Source: a virus
Strand: one strand, 5' to 3'
IMG/VR virus record: IMGVR_UViG_3300042905_002178
Span: 1-37,426 of that record
DNA length: 37,426 bases
Shown: positions 5,772 through 14,835 of the stretch, in pieces
Position numbering within the stretch: the stretch's first letter is position 1
Layout of the letters: every line of letters starts with the position of its first letter
Program-made: the position numbers and the translations under genes
The notes under the pieces: generated by a model
What the model was told of the DNA's origin: nothing
What the model saw: only the letters and a program-made list of their open reading frames with translations
Database searches by the model: none

Positions 5772-7993
5772 TAGCGCCACCTCGGTTCGTTGTCTGTGTT
5801 GGCGTTTGCGCCTGCGTTGCCGTCGCTGTCAGCCAGCTTGGCGAGTTCGATCAGGCTGTAGCCCGACGCGCTTGTGCCCGCGCTGCTCGTCTCAGGGTTG
5901 AGCACGACGTAGTCGACGGTGAGTTCGGCAGCAAAAGACGGGTTGACGTCGATTGTGATCTGCGTCGTCGACGGGATTGCGGTGATGGATGTCGCATGGG
6001 TCGCTGGCGTCGTTGCCAACGAGGACCTGTCAACAAACGTGACCACTGCTCCGATCCAGAAATCATTGGCTGGCGATGCGCTGGACACTTCCGGTGCCGT
6101 TGCCGACAGAGTGTAGGTCTTAAGGCCATCATAGGCAGTGATCGTCGACGCAGGGCAGACATGCAGCAGCCGGTCAAGCAGCTCAAGCCGCACGTCAACA
6201 CGAGCCTGGTCGTAGCGCGGACGACGCGCCACCACGCGAGCCGACAAGCCAAGTATCGACCCGCCACGGAAGTCGGGCAGATCGTAGGCGTCGGGAAGGT
6301 CGGTGCCCAGAGTGATGACGTCGCCGATGCGCAGTCCAAGATGCTCATGCGACAGCGACAACGAGAGGAAGCGCCGGCCCAGCGTGGAGCCCTTCATCAC
6401 GGCATCGACGTAGACGATGAGGTCTTCAACGCGCATGGACACCGGGTTGCGCCATGAGGGCGCATCGAACCCGATGGGGAAGCCGCCGTCGATGCCAATC
6501 GACTTGATCTCTACTTCAAGCTTGTTCGTGTTGCGCTGGTATTTCTTCGCGAGGTCGACGTTGACGAGCGGGGCCTCGACGGTGAAATCGCCGGAGCGGA
6601 TATCGTAGCCGCCGCGCACAGTGAGAAGCGGATAGACGTTGGCCTCGTCGCAAGTGACGGTGAGCGGTCCATCTGGGATGACGTCGTCTGCGCCGATTGT
6701 CGTCGTGTTGATGATGCGCGGTGGGGCAAGCGTGATCGGCTTGATCTTGCCGTCGACGGTGGAGACGATGGCGGTGTTCGTGAGAAGCGTCCACTCGCGG
6801 AGAAGGTCCGTCAGCTTCTCCTCGCGCTCGACGACAAAGAGCGAGTTCACAAACGGCACCGCCTCAAATGCGGCGACGTCGACCTCCGCCGTCGTGAACG
6901 CTGCGCCCATGCGCCAGCCGCCTTCGTATGTCGAGGCTGGCAGACGGCCCGGCAGACGGTCGTATGACGTCGCGCCTTGCCCTTCGCGAGACAACAGCAG
7001 ATAGAGCAGCGCCGACCCGCTGAACGTCGCGACGGGCCTGATGGTGGCGTCCAGTGCGCCGACGCCGGTGAGGATGTGCGGCGTACCAAACGACGGCGAC
7101 AGGTCCAACTGGACGATGTCGTTCGTCGTGTCGACGGAGACAACCTCATAGATGGCGAACACCTCACGTCCAGACCTGATGGATGTGGCGTCGATGGCAA
7201 CATACGTCGGGAAGGAGGAACCCAACCGGAACGCTGTGGCGTCTTCGACGCGCACACCGATGGAAGTGGAGATAACGGTCACCTCAAGCGCCGCCTGCTC
7301 ACGCAAGCCGAGTCCGATTGAGCGCTCCCAGTATTCCTGGACGATTCCGGCGCAACGAAGCGTCCATCGGAGGTCGCCAGCCTGAACGGGTGCCTCGTCG
7401 ATGAGGTAGGTGCCCAGCAACGTCGACGTGTAGAGCCCCGCTCCATCGGGCGCATGAGCGTAGAGCGACACACGACGACCACGCCAGAACGGAGGCACGA
7501 CGTAGACGCTATCGCCGTCGCTGGCGGTGCCGTAGAGCGCGGCTGCCGTCGACCCAAAGGCACCACGGGTGCAGCCGGTGAGGGACGTGCCCGAGGCGAC
7601 GGTGCCTACAGTGATCGTCTCAGCCCCGACGTAGATGTGCTGGCCACCGACGAGCGCCGCCGTTGACGCCAGCGTGAGCGTCGTCGCCGACACTGTGGAG
7701 GTCGCGGACGCCCACGTCACAGAGCGCGACGCCGTGGCGAAGAGGTCGGCGAGAACGCCGGCATCGTCCAGCATCTCAAGGTCCAGCGTCGCCGCCATCT
7801 CGCGACGATCTTCGTAGGACAGCGTCGACTCGCCCTCTTCGACGCGAGTCAGGCACACGATTGGCGTTCGCCCGCCCCACACCGCTGGCGACGTCGGGAG
7901 GTTGCGTTCGACGAACACGACGGGGATTCCCTCGACAACCACCGAGAGATGGAGGTCGACGTGCTCGTTTGCTGTGCGCCCGTAGTAGGCCAT
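5771..7993 (-). CDS. Large baseplate hub / tail-tip protein (740 aa)
   Basis: This is the longest protein in the genome. It has a beta-rich N-terminal domain, a repeat-like Ser/Thr/Val segment near residues 90-165 (GAETITVGTVASGTSLTGCT), a central region with mixed alpha/beta pattern (residues 340-560, including TLLTNTAIVSTVDGKIKP and GDVITLGTDLPDAYDLPD), and a Thr/Ser/Ala-rich C-terminus. The central region resembles phage baseplate-hub/tail proteins acting as the hub at the tail tip. It follows a distal protein gene with a 1-base stop/start overlap (TGATG). The hub assignment is from size, order and general pattern; I see no muramidase or peptidase motif. Confidence 0.65.
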   Translation of the reverse strand: MAYYGRTANEHVDLHLSVVVEGIPVVFVERNLPTSPAVWGGRTPIVCLTRVEEGESTLSYEDRREMAATLDLEMLDDAGVLADLFATASRSVTWASATSTVSATTLTLASTAALVGGQHIYVGAETITVGTVASGTSLTGCTRGAFGSTAAALYGTASDGDSVYVVPPFWRGRRVSLYAHAPDGAGLYTSTLLGTYLIDEAPVQAGDLRWTLRCAGIVQEYWERSIGLGLREQAALEVTVISTSIGVRVEDATAFRLGSSFPTYVAIDATSIRSGREVFAIYEVVSVDTTNDIVQLDLSPSFGTPHILTGVGALDATIRPVATFSGSALLYLLLSREGQGATSYDRLPGRLPASTYEGGWRMGAAFTTAEVDVAAFEAVPFVNSLFVVEREEKLTDLLREWTLLTNTAIVSTVDGKIKPITLAPPRIINTTTIGADDVIPDGPLTVTCDEANVYPLLTVRGGYDIRSGDFTVEAPLVNVDLAKKYQRNTNKLEVEIKSIGIDGGFPIGFDAPSWRNPVSMRVEDLIVYVDAVMKGSTLGRRFLSLSLSHEHLGLRIGDVITLGTDLPDAYDLPDFRGGSILGLSARVVARRPRYDQARVDVRLELLDRLLHVCPASTITAYDGLKTYTLSATAPEVSSASPANDFWIGAVVTFVDRSSLATTPATHATSITAIPSTTQITIDVNPSFAAELTVDYVVLNPETSSAGTSASGYSLIELAKLADSDGNAGANANTDNEPRWR

Positions 7994-9366
7994 CAGGTCA
8001 CCTGCTCATGTGCGGTGGTGTCGAGGTCATACAGCGGCACACCGGGACCGATCCGGCGAGGTCGAAACGCCGACAGCGTGTCCTCTGACCAGTGCAACGT
8101 GCCGAACGGATGCTCGATGATCGGGGCCAGCACCGAGCCCGATGCCACGTTGACCTCACGGCCTTGGAATGCAGCGCCAGCGCCGAAGCGACGGAGGAAC
8201 GACTCAAGCGAACCACCGGGGTCGACGCTGGCCCGCAACAGCATCCGCGCCTCATGGACGAAGGCGAACCCCAACGACCACGAAACCATGTGCGATGACC
8301 TCGACACGCCGACCACGCCGCCGTTGGCCTTGCGCGGGACGGCCACTGTGCGCTCGCCAAATGGCTCACGTTCGCGGAGCACGTCGTTCCCGATCCAGAC
8401 TGCGGCCGCGCTTCTTGCGCCGCTCTTAGGGGCGCTGTCGTTCTCCGTGGAGGCACTGAACCCCAACAGGTCATAGTCGAAAGTCTGGCTTCCGTCCTTG
8501 ACGAGGCCAAAGGTATCGGTTCCCGTCGTGCGGGTAATGGTGAGCACCGATGCCTGCTTGTCGGGGTCGATGTCGGCCGACAGCGAAACGTCGTAGGCGT
8601 TGCCGCCAGCGCCAAAGGCGTCGAGGCCGGTCTTGATTGCCAGTGCCAGCTCGTTGCTGGGGCCAGTCGCCGATGCGGTGGTCGTGCGGACGTATGGGCC
8701 GACACTGGCGGCAGCCTCAATCTGAGCGCCCCACACAAAGATGCCGCTCACGCCGTCGCCAAGGTAGATGGAATCGCCTGCCGCTGGGCCGCTGCTTGTG
8801 GCGATGAGCAGTTGCGCGGTCACCGCAGTGTCCGATAGGCCGGTGATGGCGATGCGATACCAGCCATTTTCCAGCGTCGTCACAGAGCACGAGCCCAGCG
8901 TCCATGTGCCGTTGGAGGTGACGTATGCGATTGCTCCCGTCAGCAGGTTGACCGTGACGTCGATACGGTTGGTCGAAACCCCCGAGAAGAGATACGCACG
9001 GACAAAGTTGCGCCCGTCCGGGCGGGCATAGAAGCTGGCCGTGTAGGTTATCTGTGATGCAGCTTTTGAGACGGACTTCGAAACAAAGTGAACGTTAGAC
9101 GTCGCATTCTCCACAACCTTGTCGGCCGTCAACGTGCCGTCGGGTGCGATAACGACGTTAGGTGTGAGGAGGACTTGAGATTTCGTCCAACTCGCATCGT
9201 CTAGAGACTCGCTATACGTCGCCAGGTTCGTCGCGTACCTGCCTCGCAGAAAGTAGGTGCCCAGCGCAAGGTCGACGTTCCCGACCGCGCCAGCGGCCTC
9301 ACGGAAGCGCAAGCGCCGGTTGGCTGCGGTGACGACGACAGCGCCAGAGAGGACCGGGTAACTCAC
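7993..9366 (-). CDS. Distal tail protein with a carbohydrate-binding-like module (457 aa)
   Basis: The start is GTG at 9366, overlapping the tape-measure stop as GTGA. Residues 45-230 carry a recurring phage tail module: it opens with NLATYSESLDDASWTKSQ, contains YTASFYARPDG, and closes with a WGAQIE segment followed by YVRT. This beta-sandwich resembles carbohydrate-binding modules and is found in many tail fibre and distal tail proteins. The C-terminal 200 residues are of a different type and unassigned. Position directly after the tape measure fits a distal tail protein that links the tube to the baseplate. Confidence 0.75.
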   Translation of the reverse strand: MSYPVLSGAVVVTAANRRLRFREAAGAVGNVDLALGTYFLRGRYATNLATYSESLDDASWTKSQVLLTPNVVIAPDGTLTADKVVENATSNVHFVSKSVSKAASQITYTASFYARPDGRNFVRAYLFSGVSTNRIDVTVNLLTGAIAYVTSNGTWTLGSCSVTTLENGWYRIAITGLSDTAVTAQLLIATSSGPAAGDSIYLGDGVSGIFVWGAQIEAAASVGPYVRTTTASATGPSNELALAIKTGLDAFGAGGNAYDVSLSADIDPDKQASVLTITRTTGTDTFGLVKDGSQTFDYDLLGFSASTENDSAPKSGARSAAAVWIGNDVLREREPFGERTVAVPRKANGGVVGVSRSSHMVSWSLGFAFVHEARMLLRASVDPGGSLESFLRRFGAGAAFQGREVNVASGSVLAPIIEHPFGTLHWSEDTLSAFRPRRIGPGVPLYDLDTTAHEQVT

Positions 9367-11072
9367 GCTGCACCTCGTCGGCGGTTGCCGCTGGACGTGA
9401 CCTTGTGGATCTCGCGGGCGATATCCTCAGGCAACGGGCCGCCTGCACCGTATGCCACGTTCACGATCAATGGGCCACCGCTCCCACCGCCGCCGCTGCT
9501 ACGGGGGGAGGCACCAGGGTCGCGGGTCGCTTTGTCGTCGAGGGGCTTGCCGATGGTGCCGCCTGCGAGAGTATGTGAGGCCGCTGTTGCGCCAGCGCCT
9601 AGGCCCATGCCGGCAGCCACAAGGGTAGCGCCAGCGCCGGCCTGCGCGGCAGCAAGAGGCTGAAGGGCAGGCGTGAATGCAGACACGACGCTCTGTCCAA
9701 GCAGGTTGATGCCGTGTCCGACGAGCGCATCGCCAGCCGTCCGCATGAGCGAGACGCCCATCATCTCGGCGGCGTGTTCCTGCCCGGTGATAATGTCGTC
9801 GAAATACTGCTGCCCGGCGCTGGCGACCATGCCAAAGCCTTGTGCGCCCAACTCGGCAAATCCCATGTAGAAATCATCCCACTTTTGCTGCATCTCTGCT
9901 GCGTCTTTCTCTTGCTCCCTCTTCTCTTTTTCCGCCAGTTTGCGCCGTTCGTCATAGGCTTTGAGTTCGTTTTTGGCGCGGTGGTCCTGCGCTTCATCGC
10001 GCATTTTGCCAAGCCAGTCGAGAACGTTTGATTCAGCCGTGCGCCAAATTTCACGGGCATCTGCGTCTTGCTTCGCTTGCTCTTCGTTGAGTTTTGCGGT
10101 GCTGTCGAGAATTGCAGCCATGAGCGACGGACCCTTGAAGCCCGTGCCGTACATGGCTTGCTCTTCCGCCGACAAACTGTAGTCCCGTGTCTCAGCCGGC
10201 CCCTTCTTGCCCATGTTGGCGATTTTTTCTTCTGCCTTGAGAATCTTTTCCTTGATCTCAAGCTGCTTCCGCACCTCGTCTTTGAGGGCTCGTTCCGTCT
10301 CCAGTCTTGTGTTGATGCTTGTGATCTGCGCCTTCTCATAGGCGATTTGCTTCTCTTGCTCTCCCGATTTGAATTGAAGCCGCTCCAGTATCGCGACAGT
10401 GCCCTGACGTTTGGAGCGTTGCTGGTCAAGGTTGGAGATGCGTTCGTCTATCTCCTTCAACTGGCGATCTGCTTCTGCCTTCGCCGTTGCAGCCTTCCCC
10501 CCGCCGATCTCAATATTCAATTCGTCAAGGCGCTTTTGCAGGTCTGCCGTTTCCTGCATCGCCCCGATCTGCACATCCAGCATTGAATTGCGAAACTTGA
10601 TTGCGGCTTGCGTCGCTTCTTGCTGCTTCTTGATGTATCCCGTCAGCTTGTCTGTAAGCTGATTGACCGCAATGAATGCCAACTGCGCCGCGCCCGCAAT
10701 GCCAGCGCCCATGCCGAATCCCTGCACGAGTCCAGGGATGTTGTTGACGACGCCACGGATGCCGTATTGAAAATCGTCGAGTGTCTGAGAGAGTTGAAGC
10801 AGGCCGCCTGCTCGCGAACCCATGCCGCCACCGGCCGCACCATTCGCAGCGACCTGAAGACTCTCCAACTGTCTCTTGTATTGCTCTACATTCGGCCCGC
10901 CCGCCGCGATGGCGGCGTTCAAGTCTTTCATGTCGCGTTCAAGCGCGATGATTGATTTGTCGACGCGAGCCACGACGGTGTCGACGCCACCGAAGCGTTT
11001 CTCGACGTCGGCAACGGCCGCCTGTGCTTGTGTGGCGTTGACCTTGACGACGTACTCAATTGTCTGCGTCAT
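9363..11072 (-). CDS. Tail length tape measure protein (569 aa)
   Basis: Long charged coiled coils occupy roughly residues 150-420, preceded and followed by Gly/Ala-rich hydrophobic segments (residues 95-140 and 405-510). The last 60 residues are Gly/Pro/Ser-rich. The N-terminus (VVKVNATQAQAAVADVEKRFGG) is typical of tape-measure proteins. It directly follows the tail assembly chaperones with an ATGA overlap, which is the conserved order. By the usual relation of about 1.5 angstrom per residue the tail would be short for a siphophage, below about 90 nm; that figure is inference. No lytic domain is seen. Confidence 0.88.
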   Translation of the reverse strand: MTQTIEYVVKVNATQAQAAVADVEKRFGGVDTVVARVDKSIIALERDMKDLNAAIAAGGPNVEQYKRQLESLQVAANGAAGGGMGSRAGGLLQLSQTLDDFQYGIRGVVNNIPGLVQGFGMGAGIAGAAQLAFIAVNQLTDKLTGYIKKQQEATQAAIKFRNSMLDVQIGAMQETADLQKRLDELNIEIGGGKAATAKAEADRQLKEIDERISNLDQQRSKRQGTVAILERLQFKSGEQEKQIAYEKAQITSINTRLETERALKDEVRKQLEIKEKILKAEEKIANMGKKGPAETRDYSLSAEEQAMYGTGFKGPSLMAAILDSTAKLNEEQAKQDADAREIWRTAESNVLDWLGKMRDEAQDHRAKNELKAYDERRKLAEKEKREQEKDAAEMQQKWDDFYMGFAELGAQGFGMVASAGQQYFDDIITGQEHAAEMMGVSLMRTAGDALVGHGINLLGQSVVSAFTPALQPLAAAQAGAGATLVAAGMGLGAGATAASHTLAGGTIGKPLDDKATRDPGASPRSSGGGGSGGPLIVNVAYGAGGPLPEDIAREIHKVTSSGNRRRGAA

Positions 11073-12057
11073 CGCCTACCTCGTGGCCTAGCGGCTTCCT
11101 GCGCCCGTGCCTCGGTACGCGCCTGCTCGGCATCCGACTGCATCTTAGCAGCTCTGCCAGAATCCACGACCGCGAAGGCGTCTACGGCGTGTGTGGACAG
11201 CGCCCGGAGCGCCTCGACACCCGGCTTTCCCTCGCATGAGCGCCACAGCGCAAGCGCCCCGCCGACGTCGGGGTGGTCGCGTAGGTGTCGTCGAGGGCAT
11301 CGCCGTGTGGCGTGTTCAGTGCCGGCGAAAAACACCACCGGCCCGTCGGAAGTGCATCCCTGCTGTGATCGTCGCGCCGTGGGGCAGTCGTCGCAGTCGT
11401 ACCGTGTCAGGTCGACAGCGGTGGCAGCCCACAGCGCACGGCTTTTCCCACGGGCAACTCAAGGAAGTGGCGAGCCGCCTGGTACAGCGGAGCCAGCAAG
11501 CCGGCGAGGGTCAGGCCCGGCATCGACTCGGCGATGGTCGGCTTCATTCCCTCGATGCCGGCCACCTCGACAACGATGGCAGACACGACACGGGCCGCGA
11601 TGGCATCCAGCGCGTTCAGGGCGGCTTGTGCGCCGACGAGGTCGCCAGAGACGCGACACTCCCGCACCCTCGCCCATTGCGCCTGCGTCTCGGCATTCCA
11701 AAGACGTCTATCGGCGTCAGCGACTACCTGCATCGTGACGAGAATACCCTCCAGCGCCGGGTCTGGCTCGTAGGGGCCGACCTCTTCGAGGGCGTTGCCC
11801 TCGGTGAGTTCCGCCAGCATCCGCGCCTCACGGGCCAGCTTGGCGCTGTCGCGGTCTGTGAGGGCCAGAGAGACGCCAGCGACCGATTCGGTGACCTGCT
11901 TCCAATCCGTGCTGTCGTCGAGGGGCACACGCCGTTTGCGGCGTCCCTCGATCTGCGCCTTGCGAGCCTCGCGATAGGCGTCGTGCGCCTCACGTAGGAC
12001 GTCTTGCAGCGGGACAGGTGTGCCACGGGTGCCGGGATAGATGAGCAGAGCTGGCAT
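11069..12057 (-). CDS. Tail assembly chaperone, -1 frameshift fusion (GT-like, 329 aa)
   Basis: After the slippery heptamer at 11443-11449, the -1 frame is open without a stop from codon AGC (11443) to 11069. It adds 124 residues to the first 205 of the G-like protein. The added part carries a Cys-rich stretch (YDCDDCP, then GC about 12 residues on) and a helical C-terminus ending in RPRGRR. The T-like frame has no convincing start of its own: its first in-frame GTG lies about 105 bases beyond the slip site without a ribosome-binding site. Its end overlaps the tape-measure start as ATGA. The match to the lambda G/GT arrangement is strong; the slippage frequency cannot be told from sequence. 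Confidence 0.88.
11407..12057 (-). CDS. Tail assembly chaperone, unshifted form (G-like, 216 aa)
   Basis: This is a mostly helical, Ala/Glu/Arg-rich protein encoded just before the tape-measure gene, the conserved position of lambda G-like chaperones. Near its 3' end (11443-11449) the minus strand reads GGGAAAA with zero-frame codons G GGA AAA, an ideal -1 slippery heptamer. Ribosomes that do not slip end 11 codons later, after ...GLPPLST. The ATG at 12057 has a weak GAGG-type site upstream. Its role, by analogy to lambda G/GT, is to coat the tape measure and recruit tail tube subunits. Confidence 0.85.
   Translation of the reverse strand: MPALLIYPGTRGTPVPLQDVLREAHDAYREARKAQIEGRRKRRVPLDDSTDWKQVTESVAGVSLALTDRDSAKLAREARMLAELTEGNALEEVGPYEPDPALEGILVTMQVVADADRRLWNAETQAQWARVRECRVSGDLVGAQAALNALDAIAARVVSAIVVEVAGIEGMKPTIAESMPGLTLAGLLAPLYQAARHFLELPVGKAVRCGLPPLST
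11443..11449 (-). promoter_or_regulatory. -1 programmed ribosomal frameshift slippery site
   Basis: The minus strand reads GGGAAAA in the phase G GGA AAA, so both tRNAs can re-pair as GGG AAA after a one-base backward slip. Lambda uses GGGAAAG at the equivalent place. GC-rich sequence follows and could form a stimulatory structure, but I see no clear single hairpin. Confidence 0.88.
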
Positions 12058-12090
12058 GTGCGCCTCATGTGAGGGGTTTGCGCGGCGATA

Positions 12091-12405
12091 TCACACGCGC
12101 TGGGGGACGTCGACAATCGTCAGGGTGCCCGACAGGACGGGCAGATTCTCGTCGACGTCGGACACCCACACCTCATAGACCCATCGGCCGGGCTGAAGTG
12201 CGCCAGCGTAGTCCGCCGCTGCAAACGTGAACGTGGCCTCGCCCGTCGCCGGGGAGACGACCGTCCCAGACTTCGCCAATTGGCCCTGAGCGCGAACAAC
12301 CATCGTGACCGTGTATCCGGTCAGGTTGAACGCTCCGCCGCCGCTGGCGTTGATTTGGAGCGTTACAGTTTGGGTGTGGCCTTGCTTGATGCTGAGCGCC
12401 GTCAT
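12091..12405 (-). CDS. BppU-N-like beta-sandwich virion protein (104 aa)
   Basis: This is an all-beta protein. The pattern IKQGHTQTVTLQI followed by FNLTGYTVTMVVR, then an F-A-A segment and GRWVYEVWVSD, is typical of the small Ig-like domain found at the N-terminus of lactococcal-phage BppU baseplate proteins and in many stand-alone phage proteins. The ATG at 12405 overlaps the upstream stop as ATGA. Its neighbours are the repeat protein and the tail chaperones, so it is probably a tail or head decoration component. The domain likeness is by eye. Confidence 0.7.
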   Translation of the reverse strand: MTALSIKQGHTQTVTLQINASGGGAFNLTGYTVTMVVRAQGQLAKSGTVVSPATGEATFTFAAADYAGALQPGRWVYEVWVSDVDENLPVLSGTLTIVDVPQRV

Positions 12406-13454
12406 GTCGACACCTGTGCGGTGAGAGTGAGGCCGGCTGGGACGGAGCCGGTGAGAGATTGCGCGGCGGGGATGACGCCGCCCGCCGTCAGCGTAGCAGG
12501 CACGGTGCCCATCGCCGACAGCGATGTTGCGATGTTGCCTGTTGCAGGCAACACCGCAGGAACGGTGCCGATGAGCATCGCCGGCTTGTTCGTGGCCCAA
12601 ATGGCGATGCCGTCGAGGGTGATAGCGCCAGTGCCGAGGTTGGGAATCGAAGCAGCGCCGTCGACGGCCGCATCGTCGAGGGTGACGACGCCGGAGGCAA
12701 AGACCACCGCTGCAACGTCGCCAGTGCAAGAGACAGCGTCGAGGGTGATAGCGCCCGACGCAACGTGAACCTGTGTGCCAGAACCCGCCACGGTGGCGTC
12801 GGCGAGGGTGATAGCGCCCGTGCCGAAGACCACGGCTGCAACAGTGCCCGTCGAGGTGACGGCGTCGAGTGTGATTGCGCCCGTGCTGGCGACGATGGGC
12901 GAGCCAGCGCCAGCTACCGTAACGCTGTCGAGGCTGACAGCGCCGGACCCGACAACCACCGGAGAGCCGGTACCTGCAACCGTGACGGCGTCCAGCGTGA
13001 TAGCGCCGGTACCATCGACGGAGGACGCGCCGACGTCGCCCGATCCTGCAACGGTGACGGTGTCGAGAGTGACCGCGCCCGTGCCGAAGACGACGTCGGA
13101 GACAACGCCAGTGCAGGCGACGGCGTCCAGGGTGATTGCCCCGGTGGCGACGTGTGTTTGCTGGCCACTACCAGCGAACGCCACCGTGTTGAGGGTGACC
13201 GCGCCGGTCGCAATGTGCGTCTGCTGGCCACTGCCCGAGACGGCGACGGTATCGAGCGTGATTGCGCCGGTTGCGTCTACGCCGCTACCAGACCCTGCCG
13301 TCGCGCTACCGCTGACGACGGCGTCGGCGAGGACGATGTCGCTCGACTCTTCAAGGTTGATCGGCGGATTCGGGTCGTGGTTGGTGGGCTTGGTCGCCCA
13401 CTGTGTCTGCGCCCACGACCGGACGACAAGGCCGTTGCCGGAAATCTGATGCAC
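12402..13454 (-). CDS. Repeat-rich virion protein, 11 units of about 21 residues (350 aa)
   Basis: Residues 62 to about 290 consist of 11 tandem units, ten of the 21-residue type and one (the fourth) of 24 residues, with the pattern T/SGAITLDxVxVxGxG followed by a variable tail. Three further units of about 20 residues (GTVPA-L-A-G-I type) fill residues 295-350. The regular strand-turn pattern suggests a beta-solenoid or stacked beta-hairpin rod. The start is GTG at 13454 with AGGAGG upstream. The gene lies in the tail segment between a structural gene and a BppU-N-like gene. A tail-tube decoration, fibre or adhesin role is inferred. Neighbouring units are also similar at DNA level, so copy number may vary. 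Confidence 0.8.
   Translation of the reverse strand: MHQISGNGLVVRSWAQTQWATKPTNHDPNPPINLEESSDIVLADAVVSGSATAGSGSGVDATGAITLDTVAVSGSGQQTHIATGAVTLNTVAFAGSGQQTHVATGAITLDAVACTGVVSDVVFGTGAVTLDTVTVAGSGDVGASSVDGTGAITLDAVTVAGTGSPVVVGSGAVSLDSVTVAGAGSPIVASTGAITLDAVTSTGTVAAVVFGTGAITLADATVAGSGTQVHVASGAITLDAVSCTGDVAAVVFASGVVTLDDAAVDGAASIPNLGTGAITLDGIAIWATNKPAMLIGTVPAVLPATGNIATSLSAMGTVPATLTAGGVIPAAQSLTGSVPAGLTLTAQVST
12585..13271 (-). repeat. 63-bp tandem coding repeats within the repeat-rich virion gene
   Basis: About 11 imperfect units, mostly 63 bp and one 72 bp, each centred on the recurring minus-strand segment for GAITLD. The period is an exact multiple of three and keeps the frame. The repeats are degenerate at third positions, so they are old or under protein-level selection. 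Confidence 0.85.
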
Positions 13455-13477
13455 GGCCTCGACCTCCTACGTCGTGA

Positions 13478-14602
13478 TCAACCCGACGCCGTGGCGAACA
13501 TCCCTGTAAAAGTCGCCGCCGTCGTTGACGAGGCGTTGACGTCGAGGAATGCCAAGCAGGCATCGTCGAAGATGCGCGTCAAGTTGAAAGCGGTGTTGAT
13601 CCCGTCGACGATGGTCATCATGTTCGTGACGACGGCCGGCATAAACGCAATCGGGTGCCCGATGACGAATGCCACCGTGCCCGTCACCGACGCGCTGCAC
13701 TGCATCTGCGTCAGCGCCTTGATCCCGTTGTCGCCGGTCGCAAGCGGGGCGAACCACTGACCCACTGGATGATCGAGGCGGTTGATGATGTTCGATGCAT
13801 TGCCCGTCAGCGACGGCAACGTCGCGGCGTTGCCGTTGTGGTCGACGTAGGTGCAGACGGTCCAGTTGTGCGCCGTCGCACCGAGAGCCGCTTGACCTTC
13901 GATGAAAAGAAAGTTCCCGTCGCAGGAATCCGGCTGGTCATCGGCGGTGTTCTGGTAGCGTGTCGGGACGCCCGTCACCGCCTCCGTCGCCGTTGACGAC
14001 ATCGTTTTGTTGACCTCGAAAAGCCGGTCGTAGAGCAGCAACGTGCGTGGTGCCGTCGACGACAGCACTTCAGCACGGACAAAATGCTGCGTGTCTGGCG
14101 ACGACGGGTTGACAAAGAAGAACGCGCCTTGCGTTGCATCCGTCAACGCCGCACCACCGGGAGCAGCCGCCGCAGCATTGCCCGCAGGGGGATAGGTACC
14201 GACGCGCCACATGGTGTTGGTTCCGCCTGTGACCGACGCAGAGCCCTGCTTCTGGTAGGTGAAGTCCTTGCGCTTGCCGAAGTTGCTGACCTCGTTGATG
14301 AGGTCCGACAGCGACGAGAAACCGTGCATCCGGTGACGCTTGGCGACCTTGCCGATGGCGTGGTCGACACGCTCAACGCATCGCTCAGCCAAAGACATGA
14401 AGTCGCCGCCGTCGATCTTGCCGACGAAGTCGCCACCGCGACCGCACCACACACCGCCAGCACCGGGGACGCCGTTGATGAGGATCGGGCGCTTGCCGTG
14501 CCAGTCACGCATGGACCCCGAAATGTGCTCCACCTGGTCAGCGCCAAGCCATCGCTCCAGTTTGCTTGCGTTGGTGCTACGTCGTGCGATCACGTTGGCC
14601 AT
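13478..14602 (-). CDS. Structural protein of the tail segment (374 aa)
   Basis: The N-terminal 110 residues are mixed alpha/beta with many charged residues (RWLGADQVEHISGSMRDWHG, then a long helix around LAERCVERVDHAIGK). The remainder is beta-rich with Thr, Ala, Asn and Phe. No enzyme motif or signal peptide is visible. AGAGG lies upstream of the ATG at 14602. It sits between a tail-tube-type gene and the repeat protein. A virion component is likely; the exact part is unknown. I considered a second capsid-type protein but nothing in the sequence forces that. Confidence 0.65.
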   Translation of the reverse strand: MANVIARRSTNASKLERWLGADQVEHISGSMRDWHGKRPILINGVPGAGGVWCGRGGDFVGKIDGGDFMSLAERCVERVDHAIGKVAKRHRMHGFSSLSDLINEVSNFGKRKDFTYQKQGSASVTGGTNTMWRVGTYPPAGNAAAAAPGGAALTDATQGAFFFVNPSSPDTQHFVRAEVLSSTAPRTLLLYDRLFEVNKTMSSTATEAVTGVPTRYQNTADDQPDSCDGNFLFIEGQAALGATAHNWTVCTYVDHNGNAATLPSLTGNASNIINRLDHPVGQWFAPLATGDNGIKALTQMQCSASVTGTVAFVIGHPIAFMPAVVTNMMTIVDGINTAFNLTRIFDDACLAFLDVNASSTTAATFTGMFATASG

Positions 14603-14613
14603 GTGTCGTCCTC

Positions 14614-14835
14614 TCAGGTGCAGACTTCGCCAGCATAAATGCCGACGTTAGCGGGCGGTTGCGTCGTCGTCGACGTGGGGCTTGAGCCGTGGCCATCGAG
14701 CCAGAACCCGACGACGTGGGCGCACTTGACGCAACGCCAGAACGCTTTGCTCTCGACGTCGGCCTCGCCAGCGGGAGCCGTCGTCGACTCCCACTGTGCG
14801 TGACCGAGGTTGAGCGCGGGATCGACGTCGTGCAT
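14614..14835 (-). CDS. Small protein with a CxxC knuckle (73 aa)
   Basis: The ATG at 14835 overlaps the upstream stop as TGATG. The central segment FWRCVKCAHVVGFWLDG has one CxxC pair flanked by aromatic residues, like half of a zinc ribbon; a further Cys is the penultimate residue. The N-terminus contains two His residues. It might form a small metal-binding or disulfide-stabilised virion accessory. No family is recognised. Confidence 0.65.
   Translation of the reverse strand: MHDVDPALNLGHAQWESTTAPAGEADVESKAFWRCVKCAHVVGFWLDGHGSSPTSTTTQPPANVGIYAGEVCT

Noticed and set aside
11069-11338. The T-like frame as an independent 89-residue gene
   Set aside because: There is no ribosome-binding site and the frame is open back to an ideal slippery site, so it is better explained as the frameshifted part of the chaperone.
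12585-13271. CRISPR array
   Set aside because: The repeats are degenerate, in frame, contiguous and without unique spacers; they encode a repeat protein.
12459-13760. A rightward open frame of 433 codons opposite the repeat gene
   Set aside because: It is the antisense of the 63-bp repeats; its Asp/Arg/Gly-rich product and lack of a ribosome-binding site mark it as a shadow.
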